In this document: positions 1 to 7,665 of the stretch, in pieces | Numbering within the stretch: position 1 is the first letter of the stretch | How the letters are laid out: every line of letters begins with the position of its first letter | NCBI RefSeq assembly: GCF_000499525.1 | Contig: NZ_HG529252.1 | Location: forward strand, 1 to 43,742 | Direction: 5' to 3' | Length of the DNA: 43,742 nt | Source of the DNA: Faecalimicrobium dakarense | GTDB lineage: Bacteria; Bacillota; Clostridia; Peptostreptococcales; Peptostreptococcaceae | Made by a program: the position numbers and the translations under genes | Notes under the pieces: generated by a model | What the model saw: only the letters and a program-made list of their open reading frames with translations | Told to the model about the DNA's origin: nothing | Database searches by the model: none

Positions 1-383
1 CTAAATATGTAGTATCTCCATCTTTTAATGAAGAAACAGCAAAACTTTGTAATAGATATATGGTGCCATATATACCTGGAGTAATGACAATAAATGAAAT
101 AATAAAAGCCCATGAAAATGGAGTTGATATAGTTAAAATATTTCCAGGAAGTGCATTTGGGCCGGGATACATAGGTGCGATTAAAGGCCCTCTTCCTCAT
201 GCAAGTGCAATGGTAACAGGTGGAGTTAATTTAGATAATATAGATATATGGGCTAAGGCTGGAGTAGATTTAGTTGGAATAGGTGGAGAATTAAATAAGC
301 TTGGAGAAGTAGATAAATTTGAAGATATAACATCGGTTTGTAAACAATACGTGGAAAAATTTAAGGAAGCAAGAGGATATTAG
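1..383 (+). CDS. kdgA: 2-dehydro-3-deoxyphosphogluconate (KDPG) aldolase, 5' truncated
   Basis: This is the C-terminal part of a class I KDPG/KHG aldolase, which splits 2-keto-3-deoxy-6-phosphogluconate into pyruvate and glyceraldehyde-3-phosphate. The reading frame is open from base 3 at the window edge, so the start lies upstream. Visible hallmarks are VVSPSFNEE, the PYIPGVMT segment, the Schiff-base lysine region VDIVKIFPG, and the C-terminal phosphate-binding stretch VTGGVNLDN. The KDG kinase gene starts one base after the stop, so the two are co-transcribed and catalyse consecutive steps of uronate catabolism. Family assignment is secure; the missing N-terminus is only a window effect. 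Confidence 0.93.
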   Translation, partial: KYVVSPSFNEETAKLCNRYMVPYIPGVMTINEIIKAHENGVDIVKIFPGSAFGPGYIGAIKGPLPHASAMVTGGVNLDNIDIWAKAGVDLVGIGGELNKLGEVDKFEDITSVCKQYVEKFKEARGY

Positions 384-384
384 G

Positions 385-1389
385 ATGAGAGTAGCTGGAT
401 TTGGGGAAATAATGCTTAGGCTATCTACAGATAAAGGCATGATGCTTTCAAATGCTAATAATTTAAATGTCAATTATGGTGGAGGAGAGGCTAATGTATT
501 AATATCTTTATCTAAATTTGGAATGGATACAAGAGCGATAACTAAAGTTTCAAATGATGAAATAGGTGAGGCTATAATTGATTATTTAAGTAGCAAAAAA
601 GTTGAAACTAAATTTATATCCAAAAGTGATAAAAGAACAGGAATTTACTTTTTACAAAAAGGTAGCGGAAATAGAACATCAAAAGTTATTTATGATCGTG
701 ATGACTCAGCATTTAATAATATGAAAGTCGAAGATTTAGACATAGAGAAAGTATTAAATGGGGTGGATGTATTCCATTTTTCAGGAGTGACTTTAGCTCT
801 TTCTGAAAACCTAAGAAAATTAACTTTAAATATATTAAAGTATTGCAAAGAAAATAATATAATAGTAAGCTATGATTCTAACTATAGAGCGAAGCTATGG
901 TCACTAGAAGAAGCTAGTAAAGCTACTTTTGAGATATTACCATATGTAAATATACTATCAGCAGGAATATTAGATGCAGAAAACATTTTATATATGAGCT
1001 GTGAATACATAGATAAGTATGAAAAATTAAAATACTATTACGGTGAAATAATAAATTTATACCCTAACATAAGGCATATTTTTTCTTCAATAAGAGAAAA
1101 TCAATCTGTATCTGTAAATACATTACAATGTAATTATTATAGTAATAATAATTTGTATTCTTCTAAGGCTTATATTATAGATGATATAGTAGATAGAGTT
1201 GGAGGGGGAGATGCATTAACAGCAGGGGTTCTTTATGGGATTTTAAACAATAAAAAACCAGAATATATTACGGAGTTTGCAACTTCAGCATCTGTATTAA
1301 AACATAGTATAAAAGGTGATGCTAATCTAGTATCTATAGAAGAAGTTGAAACTCTAATGAATTATGGTGTTGGGAAAATATTAAGATAA
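385..1389 (+). CDS. kdgK: 2-keto-3-deoxygluconate kinase (PfkB family)
   Basis: A 334-aa ribokinase/PfkB-fold sugar kinase. The N-terminal GEIMLRLS strand, the sugar-binding NYGGGEANV motif and the C-terminal GGGDALTAGVLYG signature, with its catalytic aspartate and anion hole, are all present. It should phosphorylate 2-keto-3-deoxygluconate to KDPG, the substrate of the aldolase encoded immediately upstream (1-base gap). The specificity call rests on that coupling and on the glycosaminoglycan-type genes that follow; the fold alone would allow other sugars. The gene ends at a hairpin terminator shared with the convergent IclR regulator. Confidence 0.9.
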   Translation: MRVAGFGEIMLRLSTDKGMMLSNANNLNVNYGGGEANVLISLSKFGMDTRAITKVSNDEIGEAIIDYLSSKKVETKFISKSDKRTGIYFLQKGSGNRTSKVIYDRDDSAFNNMKVEDLDIEKVLNGVDVFHFSGVTLALSENLRKLTLNILKYCKENNIIVSYDSNYRAKLWSLEEASKATFEILPYVNILSAGILDAENILYMSCEYIDKYEKLKYYYGEIINLYPNIRHIFSSIRENQSVSVNTLQCNYYSNNNLYSSKAYIIDDIVDRVGGGDALTAGVLYGILNNKKPEYITEFATSASVLKHSIKGDANLVSIEEVETLMNYGVGKILR

Positions 1390-1390
1390 T

Positions 1391-1460
1391 AAAAAGGGAT
1401 GTCCTAAAATAGAAATTCAATGTTTAATTAGAATTCTATTTCAAGATATCCTTTTTATTT
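1391..1460. terminator. bidirectional terminator between kdgK and the IclR gene
   Basis: A nested hairpin: outer arms AAAAAGG (1391-1397) and CCTTTTT (1450-1456), inner arms AAATAGAA (1407-1414) and TTCTATTT (1434-1441). It has T-rich flanks on both strands and lies between two convergent genes. Confidence 0.75.
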
Positions 1461-1473
1461 TAAATATAATAGA

Positions 1474-2253
1474 TTAAAGATACTTAATTGTATCACTTAT
1501 TTCTTTAGAAACCTTACCAAGAGGTTCTTTTAAAGCAATGAGATCTTCAATTGTTGAATATATAATTAATCCAGTAACACTCATAGCTAATTCTATCTTG
1601 CCACCATTACCGTATATAGGCATAGATATACAAATTATTCCTGAGTCATACTCATGTTTATCAAGAGCATACCCTTTTTCTCTTACTTCATGTATTTCTT
1701 CTATAAATTCATCTATATTTTTTATTGTTCTTTCTGTGTGAATTTTAAAATCAACATCTTTCATTATCTCTCTAATTTCTTCATCACTATAACTAGAAAG
1801 CAATAATTTACCGGCTGCAGTACAATAGCAAGGAGCTTTTTTACCAACTTTTGATGACATCACAAATGTCTTATTTGAATTGGTAGGCTCTATCTTATCT
1901 AAGTATATGATATTAGTACACGTATCATCTAATATAGAAAGATGAACTGTTGCATCAACTTTATCTGCAAAATGGCTAATAATAGGTCTTGAGACTTTAA
2001 AAATATCCATATTATTACTTACACAGCTAGATAAGTATAATAGTTTGTATCCAAGATAGTATTGGTCTGTGTTTTTTGATTGAGTGACAAAATCTCTAGA
2101 TTTTAATGTTGAAATTAATCTGTGTACAGTTGCTTTACTTAATCCAAGAGATTTAGAAATCTCCGTAATTCCGGCTCCATTAGGATACTCAGCTAAAGAT
2201 TCTAGTATGCTAAGGGCTCTATCAACTGATTGGACTAAATTATTATCGTTCAT
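1474..2253 (-). CDS. IclR-family transcriptional regulator, KdgR-like
   Basis: A 259-aa IclR protein. The N-terminal winged helix-turn-helix (about residues 10-70, with GAGITEISKSLGLSKATVHR) is followed by the GAF-like effector-binding domain, with the typical APCYCTAAGKLLLS stretch. It sits between the KDG/KDPG genes and the divergently read glucuronyl hydrolase/PTS operon, so it is the likely local regulator, sensing a uronate intermediate such as KDG. IclR proteins of this context are usually repressors; the direction of control is inferred. The ATG is preceded by an AGGGG ribosome binding site. Candidate operators lie just downstream of the hydrolase promoter at 2429-2458. Confidence 0.88.
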   Translation of the reverse strand: MNDNNLVQSVDRALSILESLAEYPNGAGITEISKSLGLSKATVHRLISTLKSRDFVTQSKNTDQYYLGYKLLYLSSCVSNNMDIFKVSRPIISHFADKVDATVHLSILDDTCTNIIYLDKIEPTNSNKTFVMSSKVGKKAPCYCTAAGKLLLSSYSDEEIREIMKDVDFKIHTERTIKNIDEFIEEIHEVREKGYALDKHEYDSGIICISMPIYGNGGKIELAMSVTGLIIYSTIEDLIALKEPLGKVSKEISDTIKYL

Positions 2254-2295
2254 TATCTATCCCCTTAAAAAAAATTATTTATATTACTAAGATAT

Positions 2296-2324
2296 ACTAT
2301 ATAAGATTTTTTTTAAAGAGTAAA
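2296..2324 (-). promoter_or_regulatory. predicted sigma-A promoter of the IclR gene
   Basis: On the reverse strand, TTTACT (2319-2324) and TATAGT (2296-2301) are separated by 17 bp, about 45 bp upstream of the IclR start codon. Both hexamers are near consensus. Confidence 0.55.
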
Positions 2325-2386
2325 GTTGTAAAATAGGTAAAAAGAAAAGATTGGTAATAAAACAACAAAAAAAATATTCAAAGTAA

Positions 2387-2415
2387 TTGACAATAGTTTG
2401 GAAATTATTTATAAT
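2387..2415 (+). promoter_or_regulatory. perfect-consensus sigma-A promoter of the ugl-PTS operon
   Basis: TTGACA (2387-2392) and TATAAT (2410-2415) with an exact 17-bp spacer. A promoter this strong in front of a catabolic operon implies tight negative control. Transcription should start near 2422, just before the direct repeats at 2429. Confidence 0.85.
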
Positions 2416-2428
2416 AAATTTAAGAAAA

Positions 2429-2458
2429 ACGAAACAGTATTCCGTAATACGAAACAGT
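2429..2458 (+). promoter_or_regulatory. putative operator: two ACGAAACAGT repeats, 20 bp apart
   Basis: ACGAAACAGT occurs at 2429-2438 and again at 2449-2458, exactly two helical turns apart. The central GTATTCCGTAATAC (2437-2450) is a near-perfect palindrome. The array begins about 7 bp downstream of the predicted transcription start, a position suited to repression. GAAACA-type half sites fit known IclR/KdgR operators, so the divergent IclR protein is the likely ligand; this is inference. Confidence 0.6.
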
Positions 2459-2493
2459 CAGAGTGGTTTAATTTTACAGTATGGAGGTAAAGT

Positions 2494-3684
2494 ATGATCA
2501 AAGAAATCAACATTGAAAAAATAGATAAACAACATCTATTTAAGGAAAACGATTTTGTAACGAAGTCAGAAGTTAAATCAGCAATAGAAGAGTGTATTAA
2601 AAGAATTGAAAAGAACATTGATAAATTTGGAGAAATGTATCCAACTCCAGCTACATTTGGGAACAAATACAAAATCATAGAAAACATAGAGTGGACTACA
2701 GGATTTTGGACAGGTATGCTTTGGCTAGCATATGAATATACAAATGATGAAAAATTTAAAAACTTAGCTAACAAAAATGTTGATTCATTTAAATATAGAA
2801 TTGACAACAATATAGAAGTAGACCATCATGACATGGGATTTTTATATAGCTTATCTTGTGTATCATCATACAAATTAACTGGGAATGAAAATGCAAAAGA
2901 AGCAGCTATAAAAGCGGCAGACAAATTAATAGGAAGATACCAAGAGACAGGTCAATTTATACAAGCATGGGGAGAGTTAGGAGCTAAAGATAATTATAGA
3001 CTGATAATAGACTGTTTATTAAATATACCTTTGCTTTACTGGGCTCACAGTGTTACTGGTAATAAAACGTATTATGATATAGCGTATAAGCACTATACTA
3101 CATCTTGTAATAATGTTGTAAGAGATGATGCATCAGCGTTTCATACATTCTACTTTGATAATGAAACAGGAGAGCCACTAAAGGGAGTAACAAGACAAGG
3201 GTTTAGCGATACATCTTCTTGGGCAAGAGGGCAAGCATGGGGAGTATATGGGTTACCTTTAAACTATAGATACACTAAAGATGAAGAATGTTTTAGATTA
3301 TACAAAGGAGTTACGAATTATTTCTTAAATCGTCTTCCTAAGGATAACGTTTGTTTCTGGGATTTAATCTTTAATGATGGTGATGACCAATCAAGAGATT
3401 CATCAGCAGCAGCTATTGCAATATGTGGTATGCATGAGATGAACAAATATTTACCAGAAGTAGATGAAGATAAAGAAACTTACAAGTATGCAATGCACAC
3501 AATATTAAGATCGTTAATCAATAATTATGCTACAAAAGAAAATGATGATGTAGATACATTATTACTTCACGGTGTTTACTCATGGCATTCAGGAAAAGGT
3601 GTTGATGAGGGTAACATTTGGGGAGATTATTTCTATCTAGAAGCGTTAATAAGATTCTATAAAGACTGGGAATTATATTGGTAA
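2494..3684 (+). CDS. ugl: unsaturated glucuronyl hydrolase (GH88)
   Basis: A 396-aa GH88 hydrolase, which removes the 4,5-unsaturated uronic acid from disaccharides made by hyaluronate, chondroitin or heparin lyases. The alpha/alpha-barrel signature motifs are present: WTTGFWTGMLWLAYE near residue 67, HDMGF with the catalytic aspartate D113, the second aspartate D173 in LIIDCLLNIPLL, and SWARGQAWGVYGL. No signal peptide is visible, so it acts in the cytoplasm on PTS-imported disaccharides. The start follows a GGAGG site at 2483. It is the first gene of the PTS operon; the released unsaturated uronate would feed KdgK and the aldolase. Confidence 0.93.
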   Translation: MIKEINIEKIDKQHLFKENDFVTKSEVKSAIEECIKRIEKNIDKFGEMYPTPATFGNKYKIIENIEWTTGFWTGMLWLAYEYTNDEKFKNLANKNVDSFKYRIDNNIEVDHHDMGFLYSLSCVSSYKLTGNENAKEAAIKAADKLIGRYQETGQFIQAWGELGAKDNYRLIIDCLLNIPLLYWAHSVTGNKTYYDIAYKHYTTSCNNVVRDDASAFHTFYFDNETGEPLKGVTRQGFSDTSSWARGQAWGVYGLPLNYRYTKDEECFRLYKGVTNYFLNRLPKDNVCFWDLIFNDGDDQSRDSSAAAIAICGMHEMNKYLPEVDEDKETYKYAMHTILRSLINNYATKENDDVDTLLLHGVYSWHSGKGVDEGNIWGDYFYLEALIRFYKDWELYW

Positions 3685-3720
3685 TAAAAATAAAAAAATA
3701 TAAAATAAGGGGTGTTTATT

Positions 3721-4212
3721 ATGGGTGTACCGGATATAAAAATGATGAGAATTGATGAAAGATTAATACATGGACAAGGTCAAATGTGGCTAAGTGCATT
3801 AGGAGCTAACTTAGTAATAGTAGCAGATGATGAAGCAAGCACTAATAAAATGCAACAAACATTAATGAAAACAGTAGTACCGGCATCAGTAGGGATGAGA
3901 TTTTTCTCTATAGCAAAAACTTGTGAAATAATACATAAGGCAGCACCACACCAAAAAATATTTATAGTATGCAAAAGTCCAGAATCGGCACTTAAATTAG
4001 TTGATGGAGGAGTACCTATAAAAGAAATAAATATAGGTAATATACATAATCAGGATGGAAAAGAAAAGATAACTAGATCTATATACTTAGGTGAAGATGA
4101 TAAAAATGCATTAAGAACGTTAAGAGATAAGTATAGTGTTAAATTTAATACTAAAACAACTCCAATTGGTGGAGATGGAGCTGTAGAAGTAGATATAAAC
4201 AATTATTTATAA
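3721..4212 (+). CDS. PTS system mannose/GalNAc-family IIB component
   Basis: A 163-aa mannose-class IIB domain protein that passes phosphate from IIA to the incoming sugar. MRIDERLIHGQG, with phosphoryl-accepting His17, is diagnostic. A GTG at 3712 is in frame, but the AAGGGGTG site (3707-3714) overlaps it and is correctly spaced for the ATG at 3721, so the ATG is preferred. The gene stands between the glucuronyl hydrolase and the IIC gene, the same order as in streptococcal glycosaminoglycan loci, so the likely substrate is an unsaturated glycosaminoglycan disaccharide rather than mannose. Confidence 0.92.
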   Translation: MGVPDIKMMRIDERLIHGQGQMWLSALGANLVIVADDEASTNKMQQTLMKTVVPASVGMRFFSIAKTCEIIHKAAPHQKIFIVCKSPESALKLVDGGVPIKEINIGNIHNQDGKEKITRSIYLGEDDKNALRTLRDKYSVKFNTKTTPIGGDGAVEVDINNYL

Positions 4213-4237
4213 AATTTAAATATTAGGGGGGAAAACA

Positions 4238-5029
4238 ATGGAAATCGGAATATTCCAGTGTGTACTTATTGGTTTATGGACAGGAATTTGTTTGGGCGGT
4301 CAGTTATTAGGAATATATACTAATCGTTCGTTAGTGTTAGCAACAGGAGTAGGTTTAATATTAGGAGATTTACCAACTGCATTAGCAATGGGTGCAGTTT
4401 CAGAAATAGCATTTATGGGATTTGGAGTTGGAGCAGGTGGTACAGTTCCTCCTAACCAACTAGGGCCTGGTATAGTGGGTACTTTAATGGCTATAACATT
4501 AAAGTCTTCAGGAATGAACCCAGAAACAGCTCTTGCACTATCAATGCCATTTGCAGTAGCATTCCAATTTATAATAACAGCTACTTATACAGGTATGGCA
4601 GGTATACCAACAGCAGCAAAAAAAGCTCTAGAAGCAAAGCAATTTAAGAAATTTAGTTTCCTATCCCATTTATCATTTTGGGCATTTGTAGTAGTAGGAT
4701 TTATAATAGGGTTTGCAGCAGCGTTTAGTGTTGAAGGAGCTCAAAATTTGATAAGTATGATTCCAGCTTGGATAATAGATGGTTTTTCTGTAGCAGGTAG
4801 AATGTTACCAGCAATAGGGTTTGCGATGATACTTAATGTTATGGTTAAAAAAGAATATACAGCCTTTGTTGTATTAGGATTTGTAGCAATTACATTCTTC
4901 CAGCTACCAGTTATAGGTGTAGCATTCTTAGCATTAGTATTTGCGCTATATGATTATCATAATAAACCTGCATTAGTAGGAATAAATCAAGTAAGAAGCT
5001 CAGAGGAGGATTACTCAGATGGAATCTAA
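4238..5029 (+). CDS. PTS system mannose-family IIC membrane component
   Basis: A 263-aa multi-spanning permease subunit. GLWTGICLGGQLLGIYT at the N-terminus, GLILGDLPTALAMGAVSE and VPPNQLGPGIVGT are typical of IIC proteins of the mannose/sorbose/N-acetylgalactosamine family. It forms the sugar channel together with IID. Its 3' end overlaps the IID start by 11 bases, indicating translational coupling. The ATG is preceded by a strong AGGGGGG site. Confidence 0.93.
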   Translation: MEIGIFQCVLIGLWTGICLGGQLLGIYTNRSLVLATGVGLILGDLPTALAMGAVSEIAFMGFGVGAGGTVPPNQLGPGIVGTLMAITLKSSGMNPETALALSMPFAVAFQFIITATYTGMAGIPTAAKKALEAKQFKKFSFLSHLSFWAFVVVGFIIGFAAAFSVEGAQNLISMIPAWIIDGFSVAGRMLPAIGFAMILNVMVKKEYTAFVVLGFVAITFFQLPVIGVAFLALVFALYDYHNKPALVGINQVRSSEEDYSDGI

Positions 5030-5837
5030 AAAAAAACCAGTATTAAAACTAAAAGATTATTTAATAGTAGCATTTAGATCATTTTTCTTACAGTCAGCTT
5101 TTAACTACGGAAATTATCAAGGACTAGGATATGCTAACGTTATGTTACCAGCGTTAAAGAAGATATATGCAAACAATGAAGAACAATTAAAACAATCTGC
5201 AATTGAAAATATAGAGTTCTTTAACTCAAACCCTCAGACATTACCATTTATAACTAGTATACATTTAGCGTTGTTAGATAATGGTGAAAGTGCAGAAAAT
5301 GCTCGTTCAATTAAAATGGCTCTAATGGGACCTTTATCAGGTATAGGTGACTCATTTTTTCAATTTGGTTTAGCTCCATTATTCTCAAGTATAGGTGCAG
5401 GTTTAGCTGCAGAAGGATTGATATTAGGACCAATATTATTTTTTATAGGAATAAATGCATCTTTAATAACAACTAAGGTTTTAACTGGATACTATGGTTA
5501 TAAACTAGGTACTGAGTATATAGAGTCATTAAGTGATAAGATGGCAAGTATCTCTAGATTAGCAGCTATAGTTGGTATAACAGTAGTATCAGGGCTTGCA
5601 GTATCATTTGTAAAAATTACTATACCACTTAAGTATGCAGCAACTTTACCAGATGGATCTGTTAACGAAATAGCTTTTCAAACAATATTAGATAAAATAA
5701 CACCAAACTTATTACCAGCACTATTTACACTATTTATATTCTACCTAGTAAGAAATAAAAAGTGGAATGTATATCAATTATTAGCTTTAACACTAGCTAT
5801 AGGTATGATCGGATCAATAGTAGGAGTAATAGCATAA
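5019..5837 (+). CDS. PTS system mannose-family IID membrane component
   Basis: A 272-aa IID subunit, the membrane partner of IIC found only in mannose-class PTS transporters. FRSFFLQSAFNYGNYQGLGY near the N-terminus and MGPLSGIGDSFFQFGLAPL are family hallmarks, and hydrophobic segments fill the C-terminal half. Translation starts inside the end of the IIC gene, with its GAGGAGG site at 5003-5009 also lying inside that gene. Confidence 0.93.
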   Translation: MESKKKPVLKLKDYLIVAFRSFFLQSAFNYGNYQGLGYANVMLPALKKIYANNEEQLKQSAIENIEFFNSNPQTLPFITSIHLALLDNGESAENARSIKMALMGPLSGIGDSFFQFGLAPLFSSIGAGLAAEGLILGPILFFIGINASLITTKVLTGYYGYKLGTEYIESLSDKMASISRLAAIVGITVVSGLAVSFVKITIPLKYAATLPDGSVNEIAFQTILDKITPNLLPALFTLFIFYLVRNKKWNVYQLLALTLAIGMIGSIVGVIA

Positions 5838-5850
5838 GAAGGAGTACAGT

Positions 5851-6300
5851 ATGTATAATATATTAATAGTAGGACACGGAAATTTCGCAACAGGTATGAA
5901 GTCGGCATTTGATTTATTACTAGGAGAGAGTGACAGGGTTCACGCTCAAGATCTTTCTGAGGAGATAACTCATGAAAAGTTTGAAGATATAGTATCTGAC
6001 TATTTAAATAAACATGATCAGTTAATAGTATTTTCAGATTTAATGGGAGGAGCTCCAGGTCAAATAGTAACAAGAAAAATAGTTGAATTAGCAAAATCAA
6101 AAGAGCAATTTGTAGTATCAGGAGTATCTTTAGGAGTTATGATAGATATAGCCACAAATATATTAGTATTAAATGATGAAGAAAATATGACAGATAAGAT
6201 AAATAATTCCCTAGATTCAGTAAAATCTATTATGGGAGTTATGAGTCTAGCTGACTTTGAAGATAAAGAAGAGGACGTAGAATGTGAAGATATGATATAA
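5851..6300 (+). CDS. PTS system mannose-family IIA component
   Basis: A 149-aa IIA protein that accepts phosphate from HPr at His9 (ILIVGHGNFATGM). The SDLMGGAPGQIV motif that shapes the active site is present. It begins 13 bases after the IID stop and completes the four-part transporter. An acidic tail (about residues 137-147) extends past the usual domain end. Confidence 0.92.
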   Translation: MYNILIVGHGNFATGMKSAFDLLLGESDRVHAQDLSEEITHEKFEDIVSDYLNKHDQLIVFSDLMGGAPGQIVTRKIVELAKSKEQFVVSGVSLGVMIDIATNILVLNDEENMTDKINNSLDSVKSIMGVMSLADFEDKEEDVECEDMI

Positions 6301-6333
6301 ATTTTTTATTTATATCAATTAAGGAGCAATAAT

Positions 6334-6612
6334 ATGAAAGGTAGCACAATTTTATTAGTAGTAGTAATATTTATAATGTACATTTTTACTATGATAATTA
6401 TGCAAAATAAAAGAAAAAATCAAATCCAAATAGAGCAATCAAAAAGAGATGAATTTATAAAAAGTATAAAAATTGGTGATTATGTACTGACTATGTCTGG
6501 TATATATGGATATATAAGAAAAATCAATAACAATAAAGTTTCTTTAGAAGTATCTAAAAATGTGATAATAAATATTGATGCACAGGCAATAATGGCAACA
6601 TTAGAAAATTAG
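6334..6612 (+). CDS. yajC: YajC-family preprotein translocase accessory protein
   Basis: A 92-aa protein with one N-terminal membrane helix (about residues 5-22) followed by the small YajC domain (KIGDYVLTMSGIYGYIRKI). YajC normally accompanies SecDF, but a YajC gene is also a standard last or near-last member of glycosaminoglycan PTS operons in streptococci, next to a heparinase-like gene. Here it ends the operon just before a strong terminator. Its role in that context is unknown; it may be an operon-specific paralogue rather than the housekeeping copy. Confidence 0.85.
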   Translation: MKGSTILLVVVIFIMYIFTMIIMQNKRKNQIQIEQSKRDEFIKSIKIGDYVLTMSGIYGYIRKINNNKVSLEVSKNVIINIDAQAIMATLEN

Positions 6613-6650
6613 TAAAGAAGTGATATCTAAAATATTAAAAAAACAGAATT

Positions 6651-6687
6651 AAAAAGTGAACTCTAAAATCAGAGTTCACTTTTTTTT
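6651..6687 (+). terminator. terminator of the ugl-PTS-yajC operon
   Basis: A 14-base arm AAAAAGTGAACTCT, a 6-base loop, and AGAGTTCACT running into a T8 tract. A strong intrinsic terminator. Confidence 0.9.
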
Positions 6688-6778
6688 GCATAAATAAGGA
6701 CTTCCTTTAATAAAATTTATAAAGCAATAATTTGTACATATTTGATATAAACAAAATTAGTCTTAGGAGGCAGTTTCA

Positions 6779-7518
6779 ATGATAATGATGGTACTTACTA
6801 AAAAGAAACTAAAGAAGATAATTACAGTAGCAGTAATAGCTATAGTAGCCTTAGTAGGTATAATATTTATGGCGACTAAAGGAGACATTAAGCCTACATT
6901 TAAATTATTTAACAGTGCAGAATTACCATACACTCAAGGTACAAAAAAAATAGCGGATACGTTGCACTAACTTGTAACGTAGACCTAGGTTGGGAAACTG
7001 AGTATGTAGAGGGGATACTTAAAGCATTAGAAAAAGAAGATGTTAAGATATCTTTTAATGTAACAGGTAGATGGGCAGAAAAAAATCCAGACATGCTTTT
7101 AAAGATTAAAGAACAAGGACATACAATAGGAAATCATGGTCATAGACATCTAGATTATGCAAAATTATCTTATGAGGAAAATCTAGAACAAATAAAAACT
7201 TCTAAAAAAATAATAGAAGATATAATTAAAGAAGACACAAAATTCTTCCAAGCACCATCGGGTTCTTTTGGAGAAGCAACGATGAAAGCAGCGAAAGAAG
7301 TAGGTTACACATGCTTTAAATGGGATATAGATACAATAGACTGGCAAAATAGACAGGAACCAGAGGTAATAGTAGAAAGAGTAAGAAAAAAGGAAATGAA
7401 AGATGGAAGTATAATATTAATGCACCCTACATATGCAACAATGGAAGGAATAGATGATATTATAAAAATAGTAAGAGATAATGGATTTAAACCAGGAAGC
7501 TTAAATGATATATTTTAA
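6779..7518 (+). pseudogene. YlxY/PdaB-like polysaccharide deacetylase, frameshifted at an A8 run
   Basis: The first frame (6779-6970) encodes a basic N-terminus, one membrane helix and a linker, then stops. The NodB-type deacetylase domain continues in the -1 frame from about 6949: VALTCNVDLGWE, FNVTGRWAEKNPD, the metal-site HTIGNHGHRH, and FQAPSGSFGE, ending at 7518. The frames meet at eight adenines (6943-6950); nine would restore a 246-aa protein, about the normal length. The downstream domain shows no other damage, which argues for a recent indel, slippage-dependent expression or a sequence error. Position before the M16 peptidase matches ylxY in Bacillus. The start has a GGAGG at 6766. 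Confidence 0.8.
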
Positions 7519-7556
7519 GTATTTTAACCTTATAAGTTTATAAATTATAGGAAAAG

Positions 7557-7585
7557 TTGAATAAAGAAGACTTCTAACTTATAAT
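7557..7585 (+). promoter_or_regulatory. predicted sigma-A promoter of the M16 peptidase gene
   Basis: TTGAAT (7557-7562) and TATAAT (7580-7585), 17-bp spacer, about 80 bp upstream of the start codon. Confidence 0.6.
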
Positions 7586-7665
7586 TGAATACATGTATAT
7601 TTAAAAAATTACAATATTAAGATAAATTTAAGCTTATATAAAGACGATATAAATGGAGGTTGAGT

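Noticed and set aside
6909-7094. Antisense and shadow reading frames inside real genes across the window, such as this 61-codon reverse frame
   Set aside because: They lie opposite or out of frame to genes with clear homology and lack ribosome binding sites.
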